From Sphingomonadales bacterium UBA2369 (GTDB lineage Bacteria; Pseudomonadota; Alphaproteobacteria; Sphingomonadales; Sphingomonadaceae), in the NCBI GenBank assembly GCA_002344055.1, contig DDTH01000014.1, forward strand, positions 88,750 to 97,486: DNA of 8,737 bases, given 5' to 3'. Positions 1-5,941 of the stretch are shown here, piece after piece. The first letter of the stretch is position 1. The number at the start of each line of letters is the position of its first letter. A model generated the notes under the pieces. That model was not told where the DNA came from, made no database searches, and saw only the letters and a program-made list of their open reading frames with translations. Position numbers and translations under genes: made by a program.

Positions 1-20
1 CTCCCCACAAGGGGGAGGGG
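1..20. repeat. Partial GC-rich palindromic intergenic repeat
   Basis: CTCCCC at 1-6 and GGGGAG at 12-17 are inverted around a short ACAAG spacer, and the G-rich arm runs on to 20. This resembles the CTCCC/GGGAG palindromes scattered between genes in many proteobacteria and matches the style of the better-preserved copy at the other end of the window (8714-8735). The left arm may extend outside the window. It could be the terminator hairpin of an upstream gene, but no T-run is visible. Confidence 0.45.
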
Positions 21-171
21 CTTTCCCGGAGCGAACCAATGCGCCGAAGCTAGCCGCAACTCCGCGCGCACGGAAGTGGCCTCGCGCCGCCGCTTGCCAA
101 CGCGTCCCCACCGGGCCAATCTCCCGCCCTTTCCCGCGCCGGTCCGCGCGGGCCGGAGGGGGTTTCAAGTC
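21..171. other. Intergenic region upstream of the nucleoside transporter
   Basis: About 150 bases with no supportable gene. An in-frame GTG at 76 could extend the transporter by 32 residues, but the extension is Arg/Pro-rich, unlike the hydrophobic N-terminus of the family, and a good ribosome binding site lies just before the ATG at 172. I see no convincing -35/-10 pair; TTGCCA at 94-99 has no good -10 partner. Confidence 0.5.
154..162 (+). promoter_or_regulatory. Ribosome binding site of the nucleoside transporter
   Basis: The purine run GGAGGGGG lies about 10 bases before the ATG at 172. It decides that start over the in-frame GTG at 76. Confidence 0.7.
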
Positions 172-1449
172 ATGCAATATATCGGCGTCGCCGGCATCGC
201 CGTCATCCTGTTGATCGCCTTCGCGCTATCGTCGAACCGCAAGGCAATCCGCCTGCGCGTGGTCGGCGCGGCCTTCGCGCTGCAGGCGGGGATCGCGGTG
301 CTGGTCCTCTACACGCCGTGGGGGAGGCAGGCGATCGCGAACATGTCCGACGGCGTTTCCAGCCTGCTGGGCTATGCGAACAAAGGCACCGAATTCCTGT
401 TCGGCCCGGCCGCGGCCAACCCGCTCGCCAACACCTTCGCCATCGCCGCTCTGCCGGTGATCATCTTCTTCGCCGCTTTGGTCGCGATCCTCTATTATCT
501 CGGCATCATGCAGATCATCGTGCGCTGGGTCGGCGGCGCGATCGGCTGGATCACCGGCGTCGGCCGGGTCGAAGCTTTGGGTTCGGCCGCCAATATTTTC
601 GTCGGCCAGAGCGAATCGCCTCTGGTCGTGCGCCCCTATCTCGCGTCGCTGACTCCGGCGCAGCTTTTTACCCTGATGGTGGTCGGCATGGCCGGCGTCG
701 CGGGCACGATCCTGGCGGCCTATGCCAGCCTGCTCGGCCCGGAATCCCTGCCTTATCTGCTCGCCGCGGCCTTCATGTCCGCCCCGGGCGGCATCCTGAT
801 GGCCAAGATCATCATGCCGGACGAACCCGCGAAGGAACCGGAACTGCCGCTCGCAGGGCAGAGCGACGCGCCCGCCGATGCGTCCGAGGAGAAAGTCGAG
901 CTGGCCGAGACGTTCGAGGAGGGCGAGCGCCCGGCGAACATCATCATGGCCGCCGGGCAGGGCGCGCAGACCGGCGTGAAGCTGGCGGTGGCGGTCGGCG
1001 CGATGGTGCTGGCGTTCGTCGCCCTCGTCGCACTCGCCAATGGTATCCTGTCGGGGGTCGGCGAGCGGTTCGGCCTGGAGGGCCTGACCTTCCAGTCCAT
1101 CGTCGGCTACATCTTCCAGCCGATCATGTATCTGATCGGCGTGCCGTGGGAGCAGGCGGGCAATGCCGGCGGCCTGTTCGGCACCAAGATCGTGCTGAAC
1201 GAATTCGTCGCCTTCATCGATCTCGGCGCGCTCGAGCCGGCGACTTTCGACGAGCGCAGCCGCGCGATCGTCACCTTCGCTTTGTGCGGCTTCGCCAATT
1301 TCAGCTCGATCGCGATCCAGCTGGCCGTGACCGGCAATCTCGCCCCCAATCAGCGCCCGAACATCGCCAAGCTCGGCATCCGCGCGCTGATCGCGGGCAG
1401 CCTCGCGAATCTGATGAGCGCGGCGCTGGCAGGGCTGTTGATGGCATAG
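172..1449 (+). CDS. nupC: Concentrative nucleoside transporter (NupC/CNT family)
   Basis: A 425-residue inner-membrane symporter expected to import nucleosides with Na+ or H+. The family signatures are clear. The hairpin-1 motif NIFVGQSESPLVVRPYL (residues 141-157) corresponds to the GQTE nucleoside-binding loop and its upstream Asn/Val cation-site residues. NEFVAF lies at 343-348, and CGFANFSSI at 372-380 holds the Asn and Ser that contact the nucleoside in CNT structures. The order N-terminal helices, gate domain, C-terminal transport domain is intact and the length is normal for bacterial CNTs. Residues 217-255 form a charged, Glu-rich loop. The ATG at 172 is chosen because GGAGGGGG lies about 10 bases upstream and the protein then begins directly with a membrane helix. 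It is the first gene of a probable five-gene operon, ending 4 bp before the next start. Nucleoside preference cannot be told from sequence; GQSE instead of GQTE is a conservative change. Confidence 0.95.
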   Translation: MQYIGVAGIAVILLIAFALSSNRKAIRLRVVGAAFALQAGIAVLVLYTPWGRQAIANMSDGVSSLLGYANKGTEFLFGPAAANPLANTFAIAALPVIIFFAALVAILYYLGIMQIIVRWVGGAIGWITGVGRVEALGSAANIFVGQSESPLVVRPYLASLTPAQLFTLMVVGMAGVAGTILAAYASLLGPESLPYLLAAAFMSAPGGILMAKIIMPDEPAKEPELPLAGQSDAPADASEEKVELAETFEEGERPANIIMAAGQGAQTGVKLAVAVGAMVLAFVALVALANGILSGVGERFGLEGLTFQSIVGYIFQPIMYLIGVPWEQAGNAGGLFGTKIVLNEFVAFIDLGALEPATFDERSRAIVTFALCGFANFSSIAIQLAVTGNLAPNQRPNIAKLGIRALIAGSLANLMSAALAGLLMA

Positions 1450-1453
1450 CCGA

Positions 1454-2140
1454 ATGAGCATCCTGTTCGCGCCGCTGCTGCTGTTCGCGCCGGACGTGGT
1501 GGGAAATGGGGCATCGGATGGGGCGGCGGCGTCGAAACAGGCCCAGCCCGGCCACCAGATCCTGCGCGCGACCGGCCCGTCCGCGCCGCGCTTCCCGGCG
1601 GGCGGCAGGCTCGCCCCCGGCGCGGCGCTCGATCTCGAACGCGGTGACAGCGTCCTGCTGCTCGGCCCGCTCGGCACACGGCGCTATCGCGGGCCGGGGC
1701 GGTTCCGGGTCGGCGAACCGGCGGGACTGAACGCCGTGGCGAACAACGCGACCGTGCGGATCACCGCTGCGGTCGTGCGCTCGCCCGGCGGTTCGATCCG
1801 CATGCCGGTGCTGGCGGGTGGCGCGATCGACATCGCAGAAGGGATTGGCAGATCCTGTTCCGGCTTCGTCTCGGAGGCGCCGGATGCCCAGTTCACCTCG
1901 GACGGCAAGGGCATCCCGATCGTCTTTTCGGTGCTGGACCGCGGCCCGAGGCCGGCGGCGGGGACGCTCAGCCTGCTGGTCAACGACCCGATGGGGAATT
2001 GGTATTGCAGCCAAGGCGTGGATGCCGCCGGCAATCCCGCCATCCATTTCCCCCGTCAGCGCGCCGGGCGCTATGACATCTGGGTCGGCTATTCGACGCC
2101 GGATGTCCGACGCGTTTCGGCGCTCGATATCGTCGATTGA
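1454..2140 (+). CDS. Hypothetical protein, probably exported
   Basis: 228 residues, family not recognised. The first 13 residues are hydrophobic (MSILFAPLLLFAP) but lack the basic residues of a classical signal peptide, so export is likely rather than certain. The stretch around residues 62-86 (LERGDSVLLLGPLGTRRYRGPGRF) reads like small beta-rich modules in sphingomonad periplasmic proteins. The C-terminal part (about 156-228), with GRYDIWVGY near 205-213, looks like a beta-sandwich strand pattern similar to pre-peptidase C-terminal domains. Only two cysteines are present (135 and 185), which could form a disulfide in the periplasm. It begins 4 bp after the transporter stop, so it is probably co-translated with it. 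A partnership with the transporter is inference from position only. Confidence 0.75.
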   Translation: MSILFAPLLLFAPDVVGNGASDGAAASKQAQPGHQILRATGPSAPRFPAGGRLAPGAALDLERGDSVLLLGPLGTRRYRGPGRFRVGEPAGLNAVANNATVRITAAVVRSPGGSIRMPVLAGGAIDIAEGIGRSCSGFVSEAPDAQFTSDGKGIPIVFSVLDRGPRPAAGTLSLLVNDPMGNWYCSQGVDAAGNPAIHFPRQRAGRYDIWVGYSTPDVRRVSALDIVD

Positions 2141-2182
2141 CCCGCCCGCCCGCGCCTATGGCGGCGGCGGCGGGAGCGCGGT

Positions 2183-3130
2183 ATGAAGCAGCCCATGGCT
2201 ACCACACTCGACACCGTCGCCTCGGTCTCGCTGACCGATTCTGACCGCGATCCGGAGGGCTTTGCCGCCGCGATCGGCGGTTCGTTCGAACGCTACGGCT
2301 TCGCCGTCGTCGCCGATCACGGCATTCCGGCGGACCTGATCGCCCGCGCCGAGGAGAAAGCGAAGGCCTTCTTCGCTTTGCCCGAAGAGGTGAAGCGCGC
2401 TTATCATCTGAAAGGCACGGGCGGCGCGCGCGGCTACACCCCGTTCGGGATCGAGACCGCCAAGGGCGCGACCGCCTTCGACCTCAAGGAATTCTGGCAT
2501 GTCGGCCGCGAACTGGCACCGGGCCATCCCTATCAGGAGATGATGGCGCCCAACGTCTGGCCGGAGGAAGTCGAGAGTTTCAAGGCGACCTTCCTCGAAC
2601 TGTTCGCCGCCTTCGACAAAGCGGGCGCGCGCATCCTGGAAGCGATCGCCCGCTATCTGAACCTCGCCCCCGATTTCTTCGTGGACACGGTTCGCGACGG
2701 CAATTCCGTGCTGCGCCTGCTCCACTATCCGCCGACCAGCGGCGAAGGCCCGAACGTCCGCGCCGGGGCGCATGAGGATATCAACACCATCACGCTCTTG
2801 CTGGGCGCCGAGGAGGCCGGCCTGCAATTGCTCGACCGTGACGGCCAGTGGCTGCCGGTCACGCCGCGCGAGGGCGAGCTGGCGGTCAATGTCGGCGACA
2901 TGCTGCAACGGCTGACCAACAAGGTGCTGCGTTCGACCACGCATCGGGTCGTCAATCCGCCGGTCGAGCGGCGCGGCGTGTCGCGTTACTCCATGCCCTT
3001 CTTCCTGCACTTCCGTCCGGATTATCTGATCGATCCGCTGCCGGGCTGCGGCGACCCCGCGACGGCGGAAGCGCCGATCACCGCGCATGATTATCTCAAT
3101 GAGCGCCTGCGCGAGATCAAACTGGCATGA
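2183..3130 (+). CDS. Isopenicillin N synthase-family 2OG-Fe(II) oxygenase
   Basis: A 315-residue cytoplasmic non-haem iron oxygenase. Residues about 12-125 match the DIOX_N region (GGSFERYGFAVVADHGIP at 32-49; FFALPEEVKRAY at 63-74). Residues about 170-280 form the double-stranded beta-helix core. The iron ligands are visible as HED (H197, D199) and H254 in TTHRVV, with the 2-oxoglutarate-binding RYS (R268, S270) following; VNVGDML at 235-241 is also characteristic. No penicillin cluster surrounds it, so the family name should not be read as function. The family includes enzymes that hydroxylate small molecules, thymine 7-hydroxylase among them, and the nearby nucleoside transporter makes a nucleobase-related substrate conceivable but unproven. 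The start at 2183 has GGGAG six bases upstream; Met5 (2195) is an alternative. Its stop overlaps the next start (ATGA, 3127-3130). Confidence 0.92.
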   Translation: MKQPMATTLDTVASVSLTDSDRDPEGFAAAIGGSFERYGFAVVADHGIPADLIARAEEKAKAFFALPEEVKRAYHLKGTGGARGYTPFGIETAKGATAFDLKEFWHVGRELAPGHPYQEMMAPNVWPEEVESFKATFLELFAAFDKAGARILEAIARYLNLAPDFFVDTVRDGNSVLRLLHYPPTSGEGPNVRAGAHEDINTITLLLGAEEAGLQLLDRDGQWLPVTPREGELAVNVGDMLQRLTNKVLRSTTHRVVNPPVERRGVSRYSMPFFLHFRPDYLIDPLPGCGDPATAEAPITAHDYLNERLREIKLA

Positions 3131-3612
3131 TCGGGCGTCGGCGCGCGCTGGTCTCGCCCGGACTCGCGATCGTCCTTCTTTTCCTCGCCAATTGCGCGAC
3201 GGTTCGGGACGAGAGTGTGCTGACGCCTCGCCAGGCGGTCGAACGGGCCGCGGATTCGGCGCCTGCGGGCGTTCATGCGATTTTCGAGATGCCGGTGCTT
3301 GCCGCAGGGCGAGACAATGGCCGCATCTTCCTCAATTCCGAACGCGATTATCGGGATCAGCGTAACCTGTCGCTCAGCATCGGTCCGCAGGCCGCGGCCG
3401 GACTGACGCGTCGTCATGGCGCACCGCCAGATGTCTTCTTCCCGGGCAAGCGCGTCCGGGTGACCGGTGCGGCAGCGCGCGTTCGGATCAACTTCTTTTC
3501 GCAGGGTCGGTTGACCGACCTGTATTACTACCAGACCCATGTCGCCATTCAGAGCGCCGACCAGATCACTGTACTGGGATCATCCTCCCGTCGCCCGAGG
3601 CCCCAAAGTTGA
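3127..3612 (+). CDS. Putative small lipoprotein with an OB-fold-like region
   Basis: 161 residues. The N-terminus has a basic segment (GRRR, 3-6), a hydrophobic helix (about 12-20) and LANC at 20-23, which reads as a lipobox with Cys23 as the lipidated residue. Asn at the -1 position is less usual than Gly or Ala. The mature part has the pattern GRIFLNSERDYRDQRNLSLSI (from about 65), then FFPGKRVRVTG (104-114) and a final strand ending in QITVL. That is the strand order of small OB-fold proteins in which 'P..l.Gk.VrV.G' precedes the last strands. Fold assignment is by eye and tentative; no catalytic residues can be named. It overlaps the oxygenase stop by 4 bp and its own TGA overlaps the TTG start of the next gene, so translation is probably coupled on both sides. 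Confidence 0.75.
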   Translation: MIGRRRALVSPGLAIVLLFLANCATVRDESVLTPRQAVERAADSAPAGVHAIFEMPVLAAGRDNGRIFLNSERDYRDQRNLSLSIGPQAAAGLTRRHGAPPDVFFPGKRVRVTGAAARVRINFFSQGRLTDLYYYQTHVAIQSADQITVLGSSSRRPRPQS

Positions 3613-4157
3613 GCACCCCGTCGGACTTGCGCATCGAAACCGAACGCCTGATCCTGCGTCCCACCGCGCCCGAGGATTTCGACGGCTGGGCCGAATTGAT
3701 GGCGCACGATTCCTCCCGCTTTATCGGCGGGCCGGTGCCGCGCGAGGCGTCCTGGCGCGGCTTCATGGCGATGGCCGGCTCCTGGTCGATGCTCGGCTAC
3801 GGCATGTTCTCGATGATCGACAAGGCCAGCGGCAAGTGGCTCGGCCGCACCGGACCCTGGTGCCCGGAAGGCTGGCCGGGCACCGAAGTCGGCTGGGGCG
3901 TGCTGCCGTCCGCGATGGGCAGGGGCTATGCACACGAGGCCGCGGTCGCGACGATGGACTGGGCGTTCGACACGCTCGGCTGGACCGACATCATCCACTC
4001 GATCGCGCCGGACAACGCGCCCTCCATCGCCCTCGCCGAGCGGCTCGGCTCCACCTGGCGCGGCCCGAGCAAGCTGCCGTCCCCCTACGAGCATTTCGAC
4101 ATCGCCTTGTGGGGCCAGACGCGCGAGCAATGGCGCGCGCGCGGGGCAGCTGGGTAG
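3609..4157 (+). CDS. GNAT-family N-acetyltransferase (RimJ/RimL type)
   Basis: A 182-residue acetyl-CoA-dependent acetyltransferase. It starts with the classical LRIETERLILRPTAPEDF (7-24) of the RimJ/RimL-like GNAT branch. The acetyl-CoA pyrophosphate-binding loop is GWGVLPSAMGRGYAHEAA (95-112), and motif B is DNAPSIALAERLG (135-147). Length is typical. The best start is TTG at 3609, which overlaps the upstream stop (TTGA, 3609-3612) and has GAGG at 3597-3600, eight bases upstream. No ATG is available before the conserved N-terminal strand. The acceptor could be a protein N-terminus, a small amine or an antibiotic; the sequence does not decide. It is the last gene of the + strand block and runs convergently into the hairpin at 4176-4194. 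Confidence 0.9.
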   Translation: MSTPSDLRIETERLILRPTAPEDFDGWAELMAHDSSRFIGGPVPREASWRGFMAMAGSWSMLGYGMFSMIDKASGKWLGRTGPWCPEGWPGTEVGWGVLPSAMGRGYAHEAAVATMDWAFDTLGWTDIIHSIAPDNAPSIALAERLGSTWRGPSKLPSPYEHFDIALWGQTREQWRARGAAG

Positions 4158-4175
4158 TTTTCGGCACCGGCCCCT

Positions 4176-4194
4176 GTTTCAGCTTTGCTGAAAC
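4176..4194. terminator. Hairpin between convergent genes, possible bidirectional terminator
   Basis: GTTTCAGC (4176-4183), loop TTT, GCTGAAAC (4187-4194) is a perfect 8 bp stem. It lies in the 42-base gap between a + strand gene ending at 4157 and a - strand gene ending at 4200, the expected place for a shared terminator. Neither side is followed by a T-run, so classical intrinsic termination is not clearly supported; it may only protect mRNA 3' ends. Confidence 0.5.
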
Positions 4195-4199
4195 CGACT

Positions 4200-4679
4200 C
4201 TACGTCGCCGGGGTCACGCTGATCGTCGCCGGCGGGATGCCGTTCGCCGGCGGCGTCCACGACACGGAAATCCGCCGTGAGCGGTGGCCGATATTGCCCT
4301 CGCCGTCGATCACGTTCTCGCTGATCTCCAGCAGGATGCTACCCTTGCGCTCGTTCACCACCCGGAAGGTGTTGAAATCGCCGATCTGGAAGACGCGATA
4401 GCCTTCCGCGGGCGACTGGTAGAAAGCGATATAGGTGTAGAGTCCGTTCATCGCCGGGTCGCCGCCGGTCGTGCCGTACAGATGCACGGCCAGATCATGC
4501 TCGCCCTCGCCCTGCTGGGTCAGCGGCGTCACGTCGGTCACCGACGCGGTATATTGATGATAATCGTCGGTCAGCGGCTGCAGCGTGGCCGGTCCCGGCG
4601 CCGCAGGCTGCTGCGCGAATGCGGGCGCCGCGGTCGCGAGCAGCAATCCGCCCGCGAGCAAGGTCGAAAGTCGCTTCAT
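4200..4679 (-). CDS. Small exported hypothetical protein
   Basis: 159 residues with a textbook signal peptide: basic start MKR, hydrophobic core LLAGGLLLATAAP, and cleavage motif AFA before QQ at residues 22/23. The mature protein begins with a Pro/Ala-rich linker. It then has a soluble, probably beta-rich body rich in aromatic residues (YHQYTASVTDV, LYTYIAFYQSP, YRVFQIGDFNTF). No cysteine, metal site or known catalytic motif is seen, and I do not recognise the family. The ATG at 4679 is preferred over the in-frame ATG at 4700 because it gives a proper signal peptide and has GGGGAG about seven bases upstream. It lies 64 bp downstream of the homospermidine synthase on the same strand, so it may be read from the same transcript; a role in polyamine biology is not implied by its sequence. 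Confidence 0.82.
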   Translation of the reverse strand: MKRLSTLLAGGLLLATAAPAFAQQPAAPGPATLQPLTDDYHQYTASVTDVTPLTQQGEGEHDLAVHLYGTTGGDPAMNGLYTYIAFYQSPAEGYRVFQIGDFNTFRVVNERKGSILLEISENVIDGEGNIGHRSRRISVSWTPPANGIPPATISVTPAT

Positions 4680-4743
4680 GTCATGTCTCCCCCCCGGCAC
4701 CCCGAATCGGCGGCGCAGGAGGAGAAGGTAACATGGCCGCAGC

Positions 4744-5796
4744 TTAATCGAACATGGCCCCGTAACGTTTCGCCATCCGCTCGCGCCAATGGCCGCGATG
4801 ATAGGCGTCGCTGGCGATCAAAGGCATCACCGTGGTCGCCTCGGCGAAAACCATCTGCTCGATGCCGGTATTCACCTTGCCCCAGCTCGCGGCTTCCTGC
4901 AGCGTCGAGGAGGAGCAGGCGCCGTCGCGCACGTCGGCGACGGTGATCTGCACCGCATATTTATGCACCTCGACATCGTCATGGCCGAGGATCTCGGCGC
5001 AGACGACCGTGTCCTGGATGAAATTCTTCGGCACGCCGCCGCCGATCATGAGCAGGCCGGTGGTGCCCGCCTTGATCTTGATGTCGGTCAGCTCGCGGAA
5101 GTCGGCGATGCTGTCGATGGTTAGGTAGGACTGGCCCGCCTTCATCCGGTCGACCTGATGCTTCACCAGCCCGAAGCCGGCCGAGCTGTCCGTGAAGGCG
5201 GGGCAGAAGATCGGCACGTCATGCTCGAAGGCGAGCTTGACCAGGCTGTTATCCTTCTTGCCGTGGGTCTGCAGGTATCGCCCCATCTCCCGGATGAAGG
5301 CGCGCGAGCTGTATGCCTTCGGCTCCAGCGTCTCGGCAATCTCGAAGATGGTGTGATCGACGTGCTGGAGGTCTTCCTCGTCGATATACGTGTCGTAGAT
5401 GCGGTCGATGTAGAGCGAGCGCAGCGTATCGTCGTCGGGGATTTCCTTGGCCTGATAATGCTTGTGGCCAAGCGCCTCGAAGAAATCCATGTCCACGATG
5501 GTCGCGCCGGTGGCGACGATCATGTCGATCATGTTGTTGCGCAGCAGCTCCGCATACAGGTCCATGCAGCCGCCGGCCGAGGTCGAACCGGCCACGACCA
5601 GGGCAACCGAGCAATCCTTGTCGGCCAGCATCTGGTTGTAGATTTCCGCGGCGCGGCCGGTGTCGCGCGACGAGAAGCTCATCTTCTTCATCGCATCGAC
5701 GATCGGGCGCGCGTCGAAGCTGGTGATGTCGATATGCTCGACCACCTGGCTGAGCAATTCGGCCTTGCGGGTGTCGTTGATCTGGGTGTCGGTCAC
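4744..5796 (-). CDS. speY: Deoxyhypusine synthase-like homospermidine synthase
   Basis: A 350-residue cytoplasmic NAD-dependent enzyme of the deoxyhypusine synthase fold. Bacteria lack eIF5A, and characterised bacterial members such as that of Anabaena make sym-homospermidine from two putrescines. The NAD-binding region is GSTSAGG (70-76), followed by NNMIDMIVATGATIVDMDF. GGGVPKNFIQ lies at 252-261, and the aminobutyl-carrying lysine is in EAASWGK (Lys307), equivalent to Lys329 of human deoxyhypusine synthase. Where the eukaryotic enzyme has KHH after GGGV, this one has KNF (Asn258), so the catalytic His288 equivalent is absent, consistent with a non-eIF5A substrate. The GTG at 5796 is chosen because GGAGA (5808-5804) stands seven bases upstream; an in-frame TTG at 5814 would add six residues and has no such site. 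It follows the ornithine decarboxylase on the same strand, which supplies its putrescine. Exact amine specificity is inferred. Confidence 0.88.
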   Translation of the reverse strand: MTDTQINDTRKAELLSQVVEHIDITSFDARPIVDAMKKMSFSSRDTGRAAEIYNQMLADKDCSVALVVAGSTSAGGCMDLYAELLRNNMIDMIVATGATIVDMDFFEALGHKHYQAKEIPDDDTLRSLYIDRIYDTYIDEEDLQHVDHTIFEIAETLEPKAYSSRAFIREMGRYLQTHGKKDNSLVKLAFEHDVPIFCPAFTDSSAGFGLVKHQVDRMKAGQSYLTIDSIADFRELTDIKIKAGTTGLLMIGGGVPKNFIQDTVVCAEILGHDDVEVHKYAVQITVADVRDGACSSSTLQEAASWGKVNTGIEQMVFAEATTVMPLIASDAYHRGHWRERMAKRYGAMFD

Positions 5797-5803
5797 TTCA
5801 GCA

Positions 5804-5808
5804 TCTCC
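5804..5808 (-). promoter_or_regulatory. Ribosome binding site of the homospermidine synthase
   Basis: GGAGA on the - strand, seven bases before the GTG at 5796. It supports that start over the in-frame TTG at 5814, which lies upstream of it. Confidence 0.65.
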
Positions 5809-5820
5809 AATCAATCAGCC

Positions 5821-5901
5821 GTCACCCCGGACTTGATCCGGGGTCCACCTTCTTTCGGTCTCTGAACAGGCAGGTGGATGCCGGATCAAGCCCGGCATGA
5901 C
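5821..5901. repeat. REP-like long imperfect inverted repeat inside the polyamine operon
   Basis: The left arm (5821-5850) and right arm (5872-5901) are inverted copies of 30 bases that match at 25 positions, separated by 21 bases. Each arm is itself a small palindrome: CCCCGGA-CTTGA-TCCGGGG on the left and TGCCGG-ATCAAG-C-CCGGCA on the right. Paired palindromes around a CTTGATCCGG core are a common type of dispersed intergenic repeat in sphingomonads and relatives. It fills most of the 145-base gap between the ornithine decarboxylase and the homospermidine synthase. A transcript running through would fold into a strong stem that could stabilise the upstream mRNA or reduce read-through. Confidence 0.85.
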
Positions 5902-5941
5902 GAATAGAAACTATGGCGAGATAGCCCGTAGGCCGCCGCCG

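Noticed and set aside
318..1457. Overlapping + strand frame of 379 codons inside the transporter
   Set aside because: Arg-rich out-of-frame product with no family features; a composition artefact of high GC.
226..1677. Long open frame of 483 codons on the - strand across the transporter
   Set aside because: Low-complexity, Arg/Gly/His/Asp-rich translation typical of the antisense of a GC-rich gene; the + strand frame has full CNT motifs.
2156..3088. 310-codon - strand frame across the oxygenase
   Set aside because: Antisense of a gene whose iron and 2-oxoglutarate ligands are all intact; the translation is Arg/Gly/Ala-rich without motifs.
2183..3130. Penicillin or other beta-lactam biosynthesis from the isopenicillin N synthase similarity
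   Set aside because: No ACV synthetase or acyltransferase-type neighbours; the similarity reflects the wide 2OG-Fe(II) oxygenase superfamily.
4744..5796. Hypusine modification of a translation factor
   Set aside because: Bacteria lack eIF5A, the catalytic His is replaced, and the neighbouring ornithine decarboxylase points to free polyamine synthesis.
5797..5814. TTG start at 5814 for the homospermidine synthase, and a four-codon ATG frame overlapping its GTG start as a leader peptide
   Set aside because: The GGAGA site lies between the TTG and the GTG and so can serve only the GTG; the mini-frame's ATG touches the Shine-Dalgarno and has no site of its own.
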